The notes: generated from the letters alone by a model not told the origin. 64,000 nucleotides of DNA from Streptomyces sp. Sge12 (GCF_002080455.1 NZ_CP020555.1:5740501-5804500), one strand, 5' to 3'. Counted from the first letter of the stretch, positions 34,031 to 44,244 are shown. Made by a program: numbers and translations.

Positions 34031-34782
34031 CCCTCGCCGTACGCGTGATCCCCTGCCTGGACGTGGACAACGGCCGGGTCGTCAAGGGCGTCAACTTCCA
34101 GAACCTGCGCGACGCGGGCGACCCCGTGGAGATGGCCAAGCTGTACGACGCCGAAGGCGCCGACGAGCTGACCTTCCTCGACATCACGGCGTCCTCCGGG
34201 AACCGCGAGACCACGTACGACGTGGTGCGCCGCACCGCCGAGCAGGTCTTCATCCCGCTCACGGTGGGCGGCGGCGTCCGCACGGCCGACGACGTGGACA
34301 AGCTCCTGCGGGCGGGAGCGGACAAGGTGGGCGTGAACACGGCCGCCATTGCCCGCCCCGAGCTGATCCAGGAGATCGCGGAGCGCTTCGGCCGGCAGGT
34401 CCTCGTCCTGTCCGTGGACGCACGCCGCACCCCTGCCGGGACCTTCGAGGTCACCACGCACGGCGGACGCCGGGGCACCGGCATGGACGCGGTGGAGTGG
34501 GCACACCGGGCGGCCGAACTGGGCGCCGGGGAGATCCTGTTGAACTCCATGGACGCGGACGGGACGAAGGACGGCTACGACACGGAGATGATCGCGGCGG
34601 TACGCAGGCACGTCACGGTCCCGGTGATCGCCTCGGGCGGCGCGGGACGGCTGGCGGACTTCGCGCCGGCGATCGAGGCGGGCGCGGATGCCGTGCTCGC
34701 GGCGTCGGTCTTCCACTTCGGAGACCTGCGCATCTCCGAGGTCAAATCCGCCCTCCGCGAAGCGGGCCACCCCATCCGCTGA
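34027..34782 (+). CDS. hisF: Imidazole glycerol phosphate synthase, cyclase subunit
   Basis: The 251-residue barrel forms imidazole glycerol phosphate and AICAR using ammonia from HisH. Catalytic aspartates lie in IPCLDVDNGRVVKG and LLNSMDADGTKDGYD. GGGVRTADDVDKLLRAGADKV and ASGGAGRLADF bind phosphate. It is the last gene of the operon; transcription then runs into the large foldback region. Confidence 0.96.
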   Translation: MTLAVRVIPCLDVDNGRVVKGVNFQNLRDAGDPVEMAKLYDAEGADELTFLDITASSGNRETTYDVVRRTAEQVFIPLTVGGGVRTADDVDKLLRAGADKVGVNTAAIARPELIQEIAERFGRQVLVLSVDARRTPAGTFEVTTHGGRRGTGMDAVEWAHRAAELGAGEILLNSMDADGTKDGYDTEMIAAVRRHVTVPVIASGGAGRLADFAPAIEAGADAVLAASVFHFGDLRISEVKSALREAGHPIR

Positions 34783-34803
34783 AACCCTGCCCGGGTGTGT
34801 CCC

Positions 34804-34969
34804 GGTGCCCTGGCCGGGCGGGGTGCGGGTCCCTCCGGGGGTGTGGCCCGGTGGCCGCCGGTGCCCTGGCCGGGCGGTGCGGGTTGTTTTCCCGGGTGCG
34901 GCCCGGTGGCCGCCGATGCCCTGATCGGGCGGTGGGGGTTGTTTTTCCGGGTGCGGGCCGGTGGCCGCG
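34804..34969. repeat. Three tandem ~55-bp units after hisF
   Basis: Units at 34804-34859, 34860-34914 and 34915-34969 share the frame ggtgccctggccgggcgg, then gggttgtttt, then cccggtggccgcc. A fourth copy is inverted at 35333-35387. They form the left side of a larger inverted structure. Confidence 0.8.
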
Positions 34970-35379
34970 CCTCAATCGCCGGCGGGGCTGGGTTTGGCTT
35001 CGGGTGGGGCGGTGCCCCTCCGGGGGCTCTCCTCGGCTTGCGGAGTGCGGCCGGGCCGGGATGGGATTCGGGGGTGGATCCGCGTCGCCTGCGGGGAGCC
35101 CCCGGAGTGTCCCCGCCCCACGGCCCCTTCGATGGTCGGGCGGGGTGATCCGCCGGGGTGGGGGTGTGGCGACGGTGGGGGGTGTCCCCGCAGGCGACGC
35201 GGATCCACCCCCGTCCGGCAGGTCGGTGCCGGGTGCCTCCGCAAGCCGAGGAGACACCCCCCGGCGGCGCCGCGCCCCCACCCCCTGTTCCGACCCCGCC
35301 CGGGCGGCACCACCCAGCCCCGCCGGCGTTTGAGGCGCGGCCACCGGCCCGCACCCGGCAGAACAACCCGCACCGCCCG
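34926..35379. repeat. Large foldback between hisF and the convergent TIGR03085 gene
   Basis: The outer arms (34926-34993 and 35312-35379, about 67 bases) pair with few mismatches. Inside lies a perfect 28-base pair of arms at 35070-35097 and 35185-35212, plus shorter matches such as ctcctcggcttgcgga. In RNA the whole ~600-base spacer (34783-35387) could fold back on itself. It holds no gene that I recognise. It sits between convergent genes and may act as a bidirectional terminator or recombination-prone element. Confidence 0.85.
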
Positions 35380-35387
35380 GCCAGGGG

Positions 35388-36020
35388 TCAGAGGCCCAGC
35401 GCTGCCACCGTCAGTTTGGCGACGGCCTCCTTCTCGCCGTCCAGCGTCACCGACGCCGCCGCCTGGCGGCCGAAGCAGAACAGCGTCAGCTCACCCGGTT
35501 CCCCCGTCACCGTGACCACCGGCGCGCCCTTGTGGGCCACCACGGTCCGCCCGTCCGGGCGCCTCAGGACCAGGCCCACCGGCGAGCGGCGGCCCGTCAG
35601 GCGGGCCAGCTTCTCCAGCCGGGACCACAGCGCGTCCGAGAAGACCGGGTCCAGTTCCCGCGGGGTCCAGTCCGGCTGGGCGCGCCGGACGTCCTCCGCG
35701 TGCACGTAGAACTCCACCGCGTTCGCCGCCTCGTCGATCTGCTTCAGCGCGTACAGCGACATCCTCGGCGGGCCGGTCCTGATCAACTGGATCAGTTCCT
35801 CGTACGGCTTGGCCGTGTACTCCTCCATCGCCTTGTCCAGGCGGGCCTTCAGCACGTTCAGCAGCAGTCCGCCCGCCGCGTCGGGCCGCCGCTCCCGCAC
35901 CACCACGTGCGCGGCCAGGTCCCGACAGGTCCAGCCGGCGCACAGCGTGGGGGCCTCCGGGCCCGCCCCCTCCAACAGGTCCGCCAGCAGCAGGCGTTCA
36001 CGCTTCGCATGGGTAGACAT
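35388..36020 (-). CDS. TIGR03085 family metal-binding protein (DinB/maleylpyruvate isomerase-like)
   Basis: The 210-residue protein begins MSTHAKRERLLLADLLEGAG. Conserved blocks are LCAGWTCRDLAAHVVVRERRPDA and DEAANAVEFYVHAEDVRRAQPDW, which carry the metal-ligand His/Glu set of the mycothiol-dependent DinB-like superfamily. These proteins bind a divalent metal and in some cases use mycothiol. The physiological substrate is unknown. It is divergent from hisI and convergent to the his operon; its stop abuts the foldback region. Confidence 0.75.
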   Translation of the reverse strand: MSTHAKRERLLLADLLEGAGPEAPTLCAGWTCRDLAAHVVVRERRPDAAGGLLLNVLKARLDKAMEEYTAKPYEELIQLIRTGPPRMSLYALKQIDEAANAVEFYVHAEDVRRAQPDWTPRELDPVFSDALWSRLEKLARLTGRRSPVGLVLRRPDGRTVVAHKGAPVVTVTGEPGELTLFCFGRQAAASVTLDGEKEAVAKLTVAALGL

Positions 36021-36111
36021 GCGGGCCAGCCTACGGCCGGATCACGCTGAGCGCCCGCTCATCAGGCGGACATGGATCATTCTGCGCATCCGGGCCCGGC
36101 ACAATGGCTGC

Positions 36112-36480
36112 ATGAGTACGTCCCCCCGCCCCGGCAACCTCGATCCCGCCATCGCCGCGCGCCTCAAGCGCTCCGCGGACGGCCTGGTCCCGGCCATCGC
36201 CCAGCAGTACGACACCGGTGAGGTGCTCATGCTCGGCTGGATGGACGACGAGGCCCTGCACCGCACCCTGACCACCGGCCGCTGCACCTATTGGTCCCGC
36301 AGCCGCCAGGAGTACTGGGTGAAGGGGGACACTTCCGGCCACTTCCAGCACGTGAAGTCCGTCGCGCTCGACTGCGACGCCGACACTCTGCTCGTCCGGG
36401 TGGACCAGGTCGGAGCGGCCTGCCACACCGGGGCACGCACCTGCTTCGACGACGATGTCCTCCTCCGCGCAGCCGACTAG
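36112..36480 (+). CDS. hisI: Phosphoribosyl-AMP cyclohydrolase
   Basis: The 122-residue enzyme opens the purine ring of phosphoribosyl-AMP in histidine synthesis. Key segments are VLMLGWMDDEALHRTL, YWSRSRQEYWVKGDTSGH and the zinc/magnesium site DCDADTLLVRVDQVGAACHTGARTCF. It is the monofunctional form, with no HisE domain fused. The gene starts MSTSPRPGNLD and ends 17 bases before trpE, so histidine and tryptophan genes are probably co-transcribed here. Confidence 0.94.
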   Translation: MSTSPRPGNLDPAIAARLKRSADGLVPAIAQQYDTGEVLMLGWMDDEALHRTLTTGRCTYWSRSRQEYWVKGDTSGHFQHVKSVALDCDADTLLVRVDQVGAACHTGARTCFDDDVLLRAAD

Positions 36481-36497
36481 GTAGGGTCCCCCTCGAA

Positions 36498-37988
36498 ATG
36501 GATCTCGATACGTTCCGCAAGCTCGCGGCCGACCGCCGCGTCATCCCCGTGAGCCGCAAGCTGCTGGCCGACGGGGACACCCCCGTCGGGCTCTACCGCA
36601 AGCTGGCTGCCGAACGCCCCGGCACCTTCCTCCTGGAGTCCGCCGAGAACGGCCGCTCCTGGTCCCGGTACTCCTTCATCGGGGTCCGCAGTGACGCCAC
36701 CCTGACCTCCCGGGACGGCCGGGCGCACTGGATCGGCTCCCCGCCCGTCGGCGTTCCCACCGACGGCGACCCGCTGGACGCCCTGCGCGCCACCGTCGAG
36801 GCCCTGCACACCCCCCGCGATCTCGCGGGCGCCATGCCCCCCTTCACCGGCGGCATGGTCGGCTACCTCGGCTACGACATCGTGCGCCGCCTGGAGCGCA
36901 TCGGCGAGCACACCAGCGACGACTTGGAGCTGCCCGAGCTGACGATGCTGCTCACCTCCGACCTCGCGGTGCTGGACCACTGGGACGGCACCGTCCAGCT
37001 CATCGCCAATGCCATCAACCACAACGACCTCGACTCCGGGGTCGACGAGGCGTACGCCGACGCCGTGGCCCGCCTCGACGCGATGGAGGCCGACCTGGCA
37101 CGGCCCGCCCCCTACGCCCCGGCCGCGCTCCCCGCCTCCGAGCTGCCCGAGTTCTCCGCCCTGTGGGGCGGCGAGAAGTACCAGGCGGCCGTCGAGGACA
37201 TCAAGGAGCGCATCCGGGCCGGCGAGGCCTTCCAGGTGGTGCCCTCGCAGCGGTTCGAGACCCCCTGCCACGCCTCCGCGCTGGACGTCTACCGGGTGCT
37301 GCGGGCCACCAACCCGTCCCCGTACATGTACCTCTTCCGCTTCGAGAACGGCTTCGACGTGGTCGGCTCCAGCCCCGAGGCGCTGGTCAAGGTCGAGGAC
37401 GGGCGGGCCATGGTCCACCCCATCGCCGGCACCCGCCACCGGGGCGCGACCCCGCAGGAGGACAACGACCTCGCCGATGAGCTGATGGCCGACCCGAAGG
37501 AGCGCGCCGAGCACCTGATGCTCGTCGACCTGGGCCGCAACGACCTCGGCCGGGTCTGCGAGCCGGGATCGGTCGAGGTCGTCGACTTCATGTCGATCGA
37601 GCGCTACTCCCACGTCATGCACATCGTGTCCACCGTGACGGGCCGCGTGGCCGAGGGGAAGACCGCCTTCGACGTGCTGACCGCCTGTTTCCCGGCGGGC
37701 ACCCTCTCCGGTGCGCCCAAGCCCCGCGCCATGCAGATCATCGAGGAGCTGGAGCCCTCCCGCCGCGGCCTGTACGGCGGCTGCGTGGGCTACCTGGACT
37801 TCGCGGGCGACTCCGACACCGCCATCGCCATCCGTACCGCGCTGCTGCGCGACGGCACGGCGTACGTGCAGGCCGGAGCCGGTGTCGTCGCCGACTCGGT
37901 GCCCGAGTTGGAGGACAAGGAGTGCCGCAACAAGGCGGCCGCCGTGCTGCGCGCGGTGGGAGCGGCGAACCGCCTCCACAGCTCCTGA
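36498..37988 (+). CDS. trpE: Anthranilate synthase component I
   Basis: The 496-residue enzyme makes anthranilate from chorismate with a glutaminase partner that is not in this window. The tryptophan-feedback motif LLES lies near residue 47. Catalytic-domain blocks are SSPEALVKVEDG, HPIAGTRHRG, LMLVDLGRNDLGRV and AGTLSGAPKPRAMQII. The ATG at 36498 follows AGGG by about 12 bases. With only 17 bases after hisI, there is no room for a leader-peptide attenuator directly in front. A tryptophan-associated membrane-protein gene follows. Confidence 0.96.
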   Translation: MDLDTFRKLAADRRVIPVSRKLLADGDTPVGLYRKLAAERPGTFLLESAENGRSWSRYSFIGVRSDATLTSRDGRAHWIGSPPVGVPTDGDPLDALRATVEALHTPRDLAGAMPPFTGGMVGYLGYDIVRRLERIGEHTSDDLELPELTMLLTSDLAVLDHWDGTVQLIANAINHNDLDSGVDEAYADAVARLDAMEADLARPAPYAPAALPASELPEFSALWGGEKYQAAVEDIKERIRAGEAFQVVPSQRFETPCHASALDVYRVLRATNPSPYMYLFRFENGFDVVGSSPEALVKVEDGRAMVHPIAGTRHRGATPQEDNDLADELMADPKERAEHLMLVDLGRNDLGRVCEPGSVEVVDFMSIERYSHVMHIVSTVTGRVAEGKTAFDVLTACFPAGTLSGAPKPRAMQIIEELEPSRRGLYGGCVGYLDFAGDSDTAIAIRTALLRDGTAYVQAGAGVVADSVPELEDKECRNKAAAVLRAVGAANRLHSS

Positions 37989-38011
37989 GGGCGTAGGGGA
38001 TAGTGGGGTAC

Positions 38012-38677
38012 GTGAGTGCCGTACCCCCACCCCGAACCGACGCCGACGCCGAGCCCGAGGCGCCCGACAGCCGCGGCGGCCGCCGCAGTGTGGCCGTCGC
38101 CCTGCTGCTCGGCGCGCTCGGCGCGACCGTCGTCCTGCTCGCCTCCGGCCGGACCTGGGCCCGGGGCACCGCCGCCATCGGCAGCGACTCGCTCCAGCTG
38201 GCCGCCGACGGGCGGGCCGTCACCGGCCTGCCCGCCGCGCTGGCCATCGTGGGCCTCGCCGCGCTGGTCGCCGTCTTCGCCGTACGCGGCAGGAGCCGGC
38301 TGATCGTGTCGGGGCTGCTGGCGCTGAGCGGCCTCGGCGCGGTCCTGTCCGCCCTGTTCGGCGCCGACGGCCGCCGGGCCCTGGACGCGCAGGCCGCCCG
38401 TACGACCGCCGACAGCGCGGCGCACGTGGCCGGACTGACCCAGACGACCTGGCCCTACGTCACGGCGGCCGGCGCGGCGCTGATCCTGGCCGCCGGGCTG
38501 CTGGCCCTGCGCTTCGGCCGGAGCTGGCCCTCGATGGGGGGCCGCTACGAGCGTGACGGCAGCCCCCGTACGCGGACTGTCGCGGCGGTGGATCCGGACC
38601 GGCCGGAAGATCTGTGGAAGGCTCTGGACCGCGGCGAGGACCCGACCACCGACCCGGGCGCCGACTGGGCCCACTGA
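38012..38677 (+). CDS. TIGR02234 Trp-biosynthesis-associated membrane protein
   Basis: The 221-residue protein has a soluble N-terminus, then four membrane segments (about residues 28-50, 72-95, 98-118 and 148-172) and a soluble C-terminal tail (AAVDPDRPEDLWKALDRGEDPT). The order and the LLASGRTWARG motif match the actinobacterial family always linked to trp genes. The function is not established. It follows trpE by 23 bases; GTG 38003 is an alternative start. Confidence 0.8.
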   Translation: MSAVPPPRTDADAEPEAPDSRGGRRSVAVALLLGALGATVVLLASGRTWARGTAAIGSDSLQLAADGRAVTGLPAALAIVGLAALVAVFAVRGRSRLIVSGLLALSGLGAVLSALFGADGRRALDAQAARTTADSAAHVAGLTQTTWPYVTAAGAALILAAGLLALRFGRSWPSMGGRYERDGSPRTRTVAAVDPDRPEDLWKALDRGEDPTTDPGADWAH

Positions 38678-38788
38678 CCGGACCCCCCTGGACGGCGAGG
38701 CCGCCCGGTGCGGGACAATGGTCGCCGAGCGTTCGACACAGACCGCACGTTCGACACAGCAGCGCGACAGAGCAACGAGGAGCAACTC

Positions 38789-39040
38789 ATGGCGGGCACT
38801 AGCCACGGACACACCCCGGCCGCCTGGACCGGTGTCATCATCGCCTTCATCGGTTTCTGCATCTCCGGCGCCTTCATGGTGATCGCGAACCCGCTCGGCT
38901 TCTGGGCCGGCCTCGTCGTCGTCGTGCTCGGCGGTGTCGTCGGCCTGGGGATGCGTGCCGCGGGCATGGGCGCGCCGAAGCCCGCGCACAAGGACCTCGC
39001 CGAGGTCATCGCCGCTTCCAAGGTTCCCGCCAAGGTCTGA
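38789..39040 (+). CDS. HGxxPAAW family small membrane protein
   Basis: The 83-residue protein starts MAGTSHGHTPAAWTG, carrying the HGxxPAAW motif that names the family. Two hydrophobic helices follow, with short cytosolic ends. GAGGAGC precedes the ATG. The family is found in actinobacterial trp regions; function unknown. A terminator follows at 39061-39091. Confidence 0.82.
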   Translation: MAGTSHGHTPAAWTGVIIAFIGFCISGAFMVIANPLGFWAGLVVVVLGGVVGLGMRAAGMGAPKPAHKDLAEVIAASKVPAKV

Positions 39041-39060
39041 GCGCGCGAGCGACACAGCCG

Positions 39061-39091
39061 AAAGGCGCGGCCCCGCCGGGCTGCGCCTTTT
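39061..39091 (+). terminator. Intrinsic terminator
   Basis: AAAGGCGCGGCC pairs with GGGCTGCGCCTTT and is followed by a T run. It ends the trpE/HGxxPAAW transcript and argues that the next gene starts at GTG 39116 rather than at the ATG right after the hairpin. Confidence 0.65.
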
Positions 39092-39115
39092 GTCATGAGC
39101 GGAGAGAATCAGCAG

Positions 39116-39604
39116 GTGGACGCCTCTCGCACCCCCGATGCCCCGCTGTCACCGGCCCCCGTGCCGGCGGTCCCCGCGGAGCCCGTGCGCCCGGCCGGGC
39201 AGCCGTCGAGGGCCCGGCGGCTCGCCGTTCCGGCGCTCTACCTGGCCGGTGTCGCCGGCGCCTTCGCGTATGTCGGGGCCGTCGACCCCAATGAGCCCGG
39301 CCACTACCCGGTGTGCCCGCTGTTCCGGCTGACGGGTGTCCTGTGCCCGGGGTGCGGTGGTCTGCGCAGTGCGCACGCCTTCGCGCACGGGGACCTGGTC
39401 GCTGCTTTCGGGGCGAATGCGCTCGCGGTCGTCGGTTACTTCGTCTTCGCGGGTTTCATGGCGCTGTGGCTGGTTCGCGCGTTCCGCGGCGGGCCGACTC
39501 CGAGGATCGTGCTGCGTCCGAGGTACTGGTGGGCGCTGGGGGCACTGGCACTGGTTTTCGTCATTGTCCGAAATCTCTCTTTCGGCTCCGCACTGGCGCC
39601 CTGA
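39116..39604 (+). CDS. DUF2752 membrane protein
   Basis: The 162-residue protein starts VDASRTPDAP at a GTG nine bases after GGAGAG. After a Pro-rich N-terminus and a first membrane helix comes the family motif CPLFRLTGVLCPGCGGLRSAHAFAHGD, with CPGCG as its hallmark, and two more membrane helices. The cysteines could bind metal or form a disulfide. Function unknown; it lies just upstream of trpC. The ATG at 39095 would add seven residues but sits directly on the terminator. Confidence 0.78.
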   Translation: MDASRTPDAPLSPAPVPAVPAEPVRPAGQPSRARRLAVPALYLAGVAGAFAYVGAVDPNEPGHYPVCPLFRLTGVLCPGCGGLRSAHAFAHGDLVAAFGANALAVVGYFVFAGFMALWLVRAFRGGPTPRIVLRPRYWWALGALALVFVIVRNLSFGSALAP

Positions 39605-39776
39605 GCCCCCTGGGCAGGCCCTATGAAGCACGGATTCCGAATGTCCAGTTACTGGGACGCCGTCAACCGCGTGCGGAGGGCAACGCCTCCTGCGGATACC
39701 ATTTGAATGCCGACCTTGTTGTTGTACGTGTCTGCAAGGCGGCCGACCGTCATCGACCCGGAAGGGGGCCGCTCGC

Positions 39777-40586
39777 GTGAGTGTGCTCGACGAGATCATC
39801 GAAGGGGTCCGCGAAGACCTTGCCGAACGGCAGGCCCGCGTGAGCCTCGACGAGCTCAAGGAGCGTGCCGCCAAGGCGCCCCAGGCCAAGGACGGCGTCG
39901 CTGCACTGCGCGGCGACAGCGTCAAGGTGATCTGCGAGGTCAAGCGCTCCAGCCCCTCCAAGGGCGCGCTGGCCGCCATCGCCGATCCGGCCGGGCTCGC
40001 CGCCGACTACGAGGCGGGCGGTGCGGCGGTCATCTCCGTCCTCACCGAGCAGCGCCGATTCGGCGGCTCGCTGGCCGACCTGGAGGCCGTCCGCGCCCGC
40101 GTGGACATCCCGATCCTGCGCAAGGACTTCATCGTCACGGCGTACCAGCTCTGGGAGGCCCGCGCCTACGGCGCCGACCTCGCCCTGCTGATCGTCGCGG
40201 CCCTGGAGCAGGAGGCCCTCGTCTCCCTCATCGAGCGGGCCGAGTCCATCGGTCTCACCCCGCTCGTGGAGGTCCACGACGAGGAGGAAGTGGAGCGCGC
40301 GGTCGCCGCCGGTGCCAAGATCATCGGCGTCAACGCCCGCAACCTCAAGGACCTCAAGGTCGACCGCTCCACCTTCGAGCGCGTCGTCCCCGAGATCCCG
40401 GACCACATCGTCAAGATCGCCGAGTCCGGCATCCGCGGCCCGCACGACCTGATCGCCTACGCCAACGAGGGCGCCGACGCCGTCCTCGTCGGGGAGTCCC
40501 TGGTGACCGGACGCGACCCGAAGGCGGCCGTGGCCGACCTCGTCGCCGCCGGCGCCCACCCCGCCCTGCGCCACGGGCGGAGCTGA
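39777..40586 (+). CDS. trpC: Indole-3-glycerol phosphate synthase
   Basis: The 269-residue barrel closes the indole ring. EVKRSSPSKGAL carries the catalytic Lys; the active-site frame continues with LRKDFIVTAYQLWEARAYGAD, GVNARNLKDLKVD and AESGIRGPHDL. The GTG at 39777 is preceded by GGAAGGGGG. The 172-base region before it holds a likely promoter-like GATACCAT and a 21-codon frame with one Trp codon (39641-39706), too weak to be called a leader peptide. Confidence 0.95.
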   Translation: MSVLDEIIEGVREDLAERQARVSLDELKERAAKAPQAKDGVAALRGDSVKVICEVKRSSPSKGALAAIADPAGLAADYEAGGAAVISVLTEQRRFGGSLADLEAVRARVDIPILRKDFIVTAYQLWEARAYGADLALLIVAALEQEALVSLIERAESIGLTPLVEVHDEEEVERAVAAGAKIIGVNARNLKDLKVDRSTFERVVPEIPDHIVKIAESGIRGPHDLIAYANEGADAVLVGESLVTGRDPKAAVADLVAAGAHPALRHGRS

Positions 40587-40595
40587 CCCGTACCC

Positions 40596-40820
40596 GTGAC
40601 CCGCGACCTCCCCTCCGTCCGCACGCAGTCCGCGCCCCCGGCAGCTCGCCGCGGCGCGGCGGGCGTGCCGACGGCGCACGCGCCCCTGGCGCGCGGCTGC
40701 CGCCCCCGCGGCTGCCGCGCCCCGGCCCGGCGCGTGCACGGGCGGCGGGTCCGGTATGTGATCGGCTCCGAGCCCGGCCAGGTCAACGGCATGCGATGGC
40801 GCCGCGGAGACGCGCCGTAG
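40596..40820 (+). CDS. trpM: TrpM, small modulator of tryptophan biosynthesis
   Basis: The small gene between trpC and trpB is known in S. coelicolor as trpM (formerly trpX). The frame here encodes up to 74 residues. The C-terminal part (LARGCRPRGCRAPARRV then RVRYVIGSEPGQVNGMRWRRG) matches that family as I remember it: Arg-rich, two close cysteines and a closing GMRWRRG. GTG 40596 is nine bases after trpC; GTG 40662 would give 52 residues. The published role is a modulator of tryptophan synthesis and development. The 203 bases after it, up to trpB, hold no gene. Confidence 0.7.
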   Translation: MTRDLPSVRTQSAPPAARRGAAGVPTAHAPLARGCRPRGCRAPARRVHGRRVRYVIGSEPGQVNGMRWRRGDAP

Positions 40821-41023
40821 GAGGGCCGTCGCGGTCCGGTACGCGAGACGTACCGAGCCGCGCGCATCTCCCGTACGGCCTGCTGCCCCGGGCCGCCGGC
40901 TCCGGACGCGGGCCGTCCCTCACGTACGCGCACACATCCCCCAGCGGGGTGTGCGCGGCACTTGCGGGCGGCGCAATACGGTGAAGCCACCCGCCGCATC
41001 TCGCACCCGTAGGAGCACTGGAC

Positions 41024-42291
<1,268 letters not shown>

Positions 42292-42295
<4 letters not shown>

Positions 42296-43119
42296 GCCCC
42301 ACGCACGGACGCGGCAACATCGAGCTGCTGAGCGCCACCCTCGCCAAGGCGAAGTCCGAGGACCGGGCCGCCCTCGTCGCCTACCTCCCCGCGGGCTTCC
42401 CGACCGTCGACGGCGGCATCGAGGCCGTCAAGGCCGTCATCGCCGGCGGCGCGGACGTCGTCGAGATCGGCCTGCCCCACAGCGACCCGGTCCTCGACGG
42501 GCCGGTCATCCAGACCGCAGACGACATCGCCCTGCGCGGCGGCGTCAAGATCGCCGACGTGATCCGCACGGTGCGCGAGGCGCACGAGGCGACCGGGGCC
42601 CCGGTCCTGGTGATGACCTACTGGAACCCCATCGACCGTTACGGCGTCGAGCGGTTCACGTCCGAGCTGGCGGCGGCGGGCGGCGCCGGCTGCATCCTGC
42701 CGGACCTGCCGGTGCAGGAGTCCGCGCTGTGGCGCGAGCACGCGCAGAAGCACGGTCTGGCGACCGTCTTCGTCGTGGCTCCCAGCAGCAAGGACGCCCG
42801 CCTGGCCACCATCACGGCGGCCGGCTCCGGCTTCGTCTACGCCGCCTCCCTCATGGGGGTCACCGGAACCCGCGAGTCCGTCGGCAACCAGGCCGCGGAC
42901 CTGGTCCGCCGGACCCGCGCCACTAGCGATCTCCCCGTCTGCGTGGGCCTCGGCGTCTCCAACGCCGCCCAGGCCAAGGAGGTCGCGGGCTTCGCCGACG
43001 GCGTGATCGTCGGTTCGGCCTTCGTGAAGCTGCTGCTGGACGCGCCGGACCTGCCGAGCGGGCTGGACGCCGTACGGTCGCTGGCGGGCGAGCTTGCGGA
43101 AGGCGTACGCAGGAGCTGA
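42292..43119 (+). CDS. trpA: Tryptophan synthase alpha subunit
   Basis: The 275-residue barrel releases indole from indoleglycerol phosphate. VEIGLPHSDPVLDGPVIQ carries the catalytic Glu, and AYLPAGFPTVDG carries the conserved Asp-region equivalent. GVTGTRE and GLGVSNAAQAKEV bind the phosphate. It begins inside the end of trpB and is followed by a strong terminator. Confidence 0.96.
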
Positions 43120-43171
43120 GACAAAACGGACGTCTGATCGGGTTCTGTAGTCCGATCGGGTGGAATGACGG

Positions 43172-43199
43172 GCAGGGAGGCACGCGAGTGCCTCCCTGC
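43172..43199 (+). terminator. Terminator of the trpC-trpM-trpB-trpA transcript
   Basis: A perfect 12-bp stem (gcagggaggcac and complement) with loop gcga, followed by a T-rich ttcgttt stretch, lies 53 bases after trpA. Confidence 0.8.
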
Positions 43200-43214
43200 T
43201 TCGTTTGGCGGAGC

Positions 43215-44165
43215 GTGAGCGAGAAGAACGACGGTGCGAACCGCGATGCGACGAAACGATCGGCCCGGGAGCGACTCCAAGCGGAGCGCGAGCGGCAGAA
43301 GACCCGGGACAAGCGCCGGCGGACCCTCATCGTGGCGTCGGCGGTGGTCGGTGTCCTTGCCCTGGCGACCGTCGTCGGTGTGATCGCGGCCAACACCGGC
43401 AAGGACAGCAGCGCGAAGGGCGGCCCGGTCGTCGCCCCCTCCGGGGCCACCGGCAAGGACGCGCTCGCCATCCAGACGGGCAAGCCGGAGGCCAAGTCCA
43501 CCCTCACCGTCTGGGAGGACGTCCGCTGCCCCGCCTGCAAGGCGTTCGAGGACAACTACCGGGAGACCGTCCACGAGCTGGAGGCCAAGGGCCTGCTCAA
43601 GGTGGACTACCACCTGGTCACCCTCATCGACGGCAACATGGGCGGCAGCGGCTCCCTGAAGGGGGCGAATGCGGCGGCCTGCGCGCAGGACGCCGGCAAG
43701 TTCTCCGAGTACCACGACGTCCTCTTCCAGAACCAGCCGCAGGAGGTCGACGACGCCTACGGCAAGAACGCCAAGCTGCTGGAGCTGGCCGGCAAGGTCG
43801 AGGGGCTGGACACCCCCGAGTTCCGCGCCTGCGTCGAGGACGGCACCCACAACAGCTGGGTGGGCAAGTCGCACGAGGCCTTCCGGGCCGGAAAGTTCCG
43901 GGGCACGCCCACCGTGCTGCTCAACGGCAAGGACATCTTCTCCGACCAGGCCAACCAGCTGACCCCGCAGAAGCTCAAGGAGCAGGTGGAAGCCGCCGGC
44001 GGGGTCGCGAAGCCGTCACCGTCGGCCAGCGCGACGCCCGGGTCCGGCGGGAAGAACGGGACCAAGGCCTCGCCGTCCGCGTCACGGACGGGCTCCGGCG
44101 GGTCGTCCGGCACCACCTCGAACCGGTCCTCCGCCGGCTCGTCGAACGGGACCCGGCAGGACTGA
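43215..44165 (+). CDS. Membrane-anchored DsbA-family thiol oxidoreductase (second copy)
   Basis: The 316-residue protein starts at GTG 43215 after GGCGGAGC. It has a basic N-terminus (RSARERLQAERERQKTRDKRRR), one membrane anchor near residues 35-55, and an extracytoplasmic thioredoxin-like domain. The active site is RCPAC and the cis-Pro loop GTPTVLL. A Ser/Gly/Thr-rich tail of ~45 residues follows the fold. It probably forms or shuffles disulfides in exported proteins. It resembles the DsbA-like protein at 14882-15679 in every domain, but the two are diverged paralogues. It precedes lgt by 79 bases. Confidence 0.85.
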   Translation: MSEKNDGANRDATKRSARERLQAERERQKTRDKRRRTLIVASAVVGVLALATVVGVIAANTGKDSSAKGGPVVAPSGATGKDALAIQTGKPEAKSTLTVWEDVRCPACKAFEDNYRETVHELEAKGLLKVDYHLVTLIDGNMGGSGSLKGANAAACAQDAGKFSEYHDVLFQNQPQEVDDAYGKNAKLLELAGKVEGLDTPEFRACVEDGTHNSWVGKSHEAFRAGKFRGTPTVLLNGKDIFSDQANQLTPQKLKEQVEAAGGVAKPSPSASATPGSGGKNGTKASPSASRTGSGGSSGTTSNRSSAGSSNGTRQD

Positions 44166-44244
44166 CGGACGCCTGTTCCATGTCTGGATTTGGTTTCGTC
44201 TTGCCGGGCGGGTTGCGGTCCGTACCGCCCGGCAGGGTAGCGTC

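Noticed and set aside
36481..36497. Attenuator in front of trpE
   Set aside because: Only 17 bases separate hisI and trpE, too few for a leader peptide and hairpins.
39641..39706. Trp leader peptide before trpC
   Set aside because: The 21-codon frame has just one Trp codon, no good ribosome binding site and no clear alternative hairpins.
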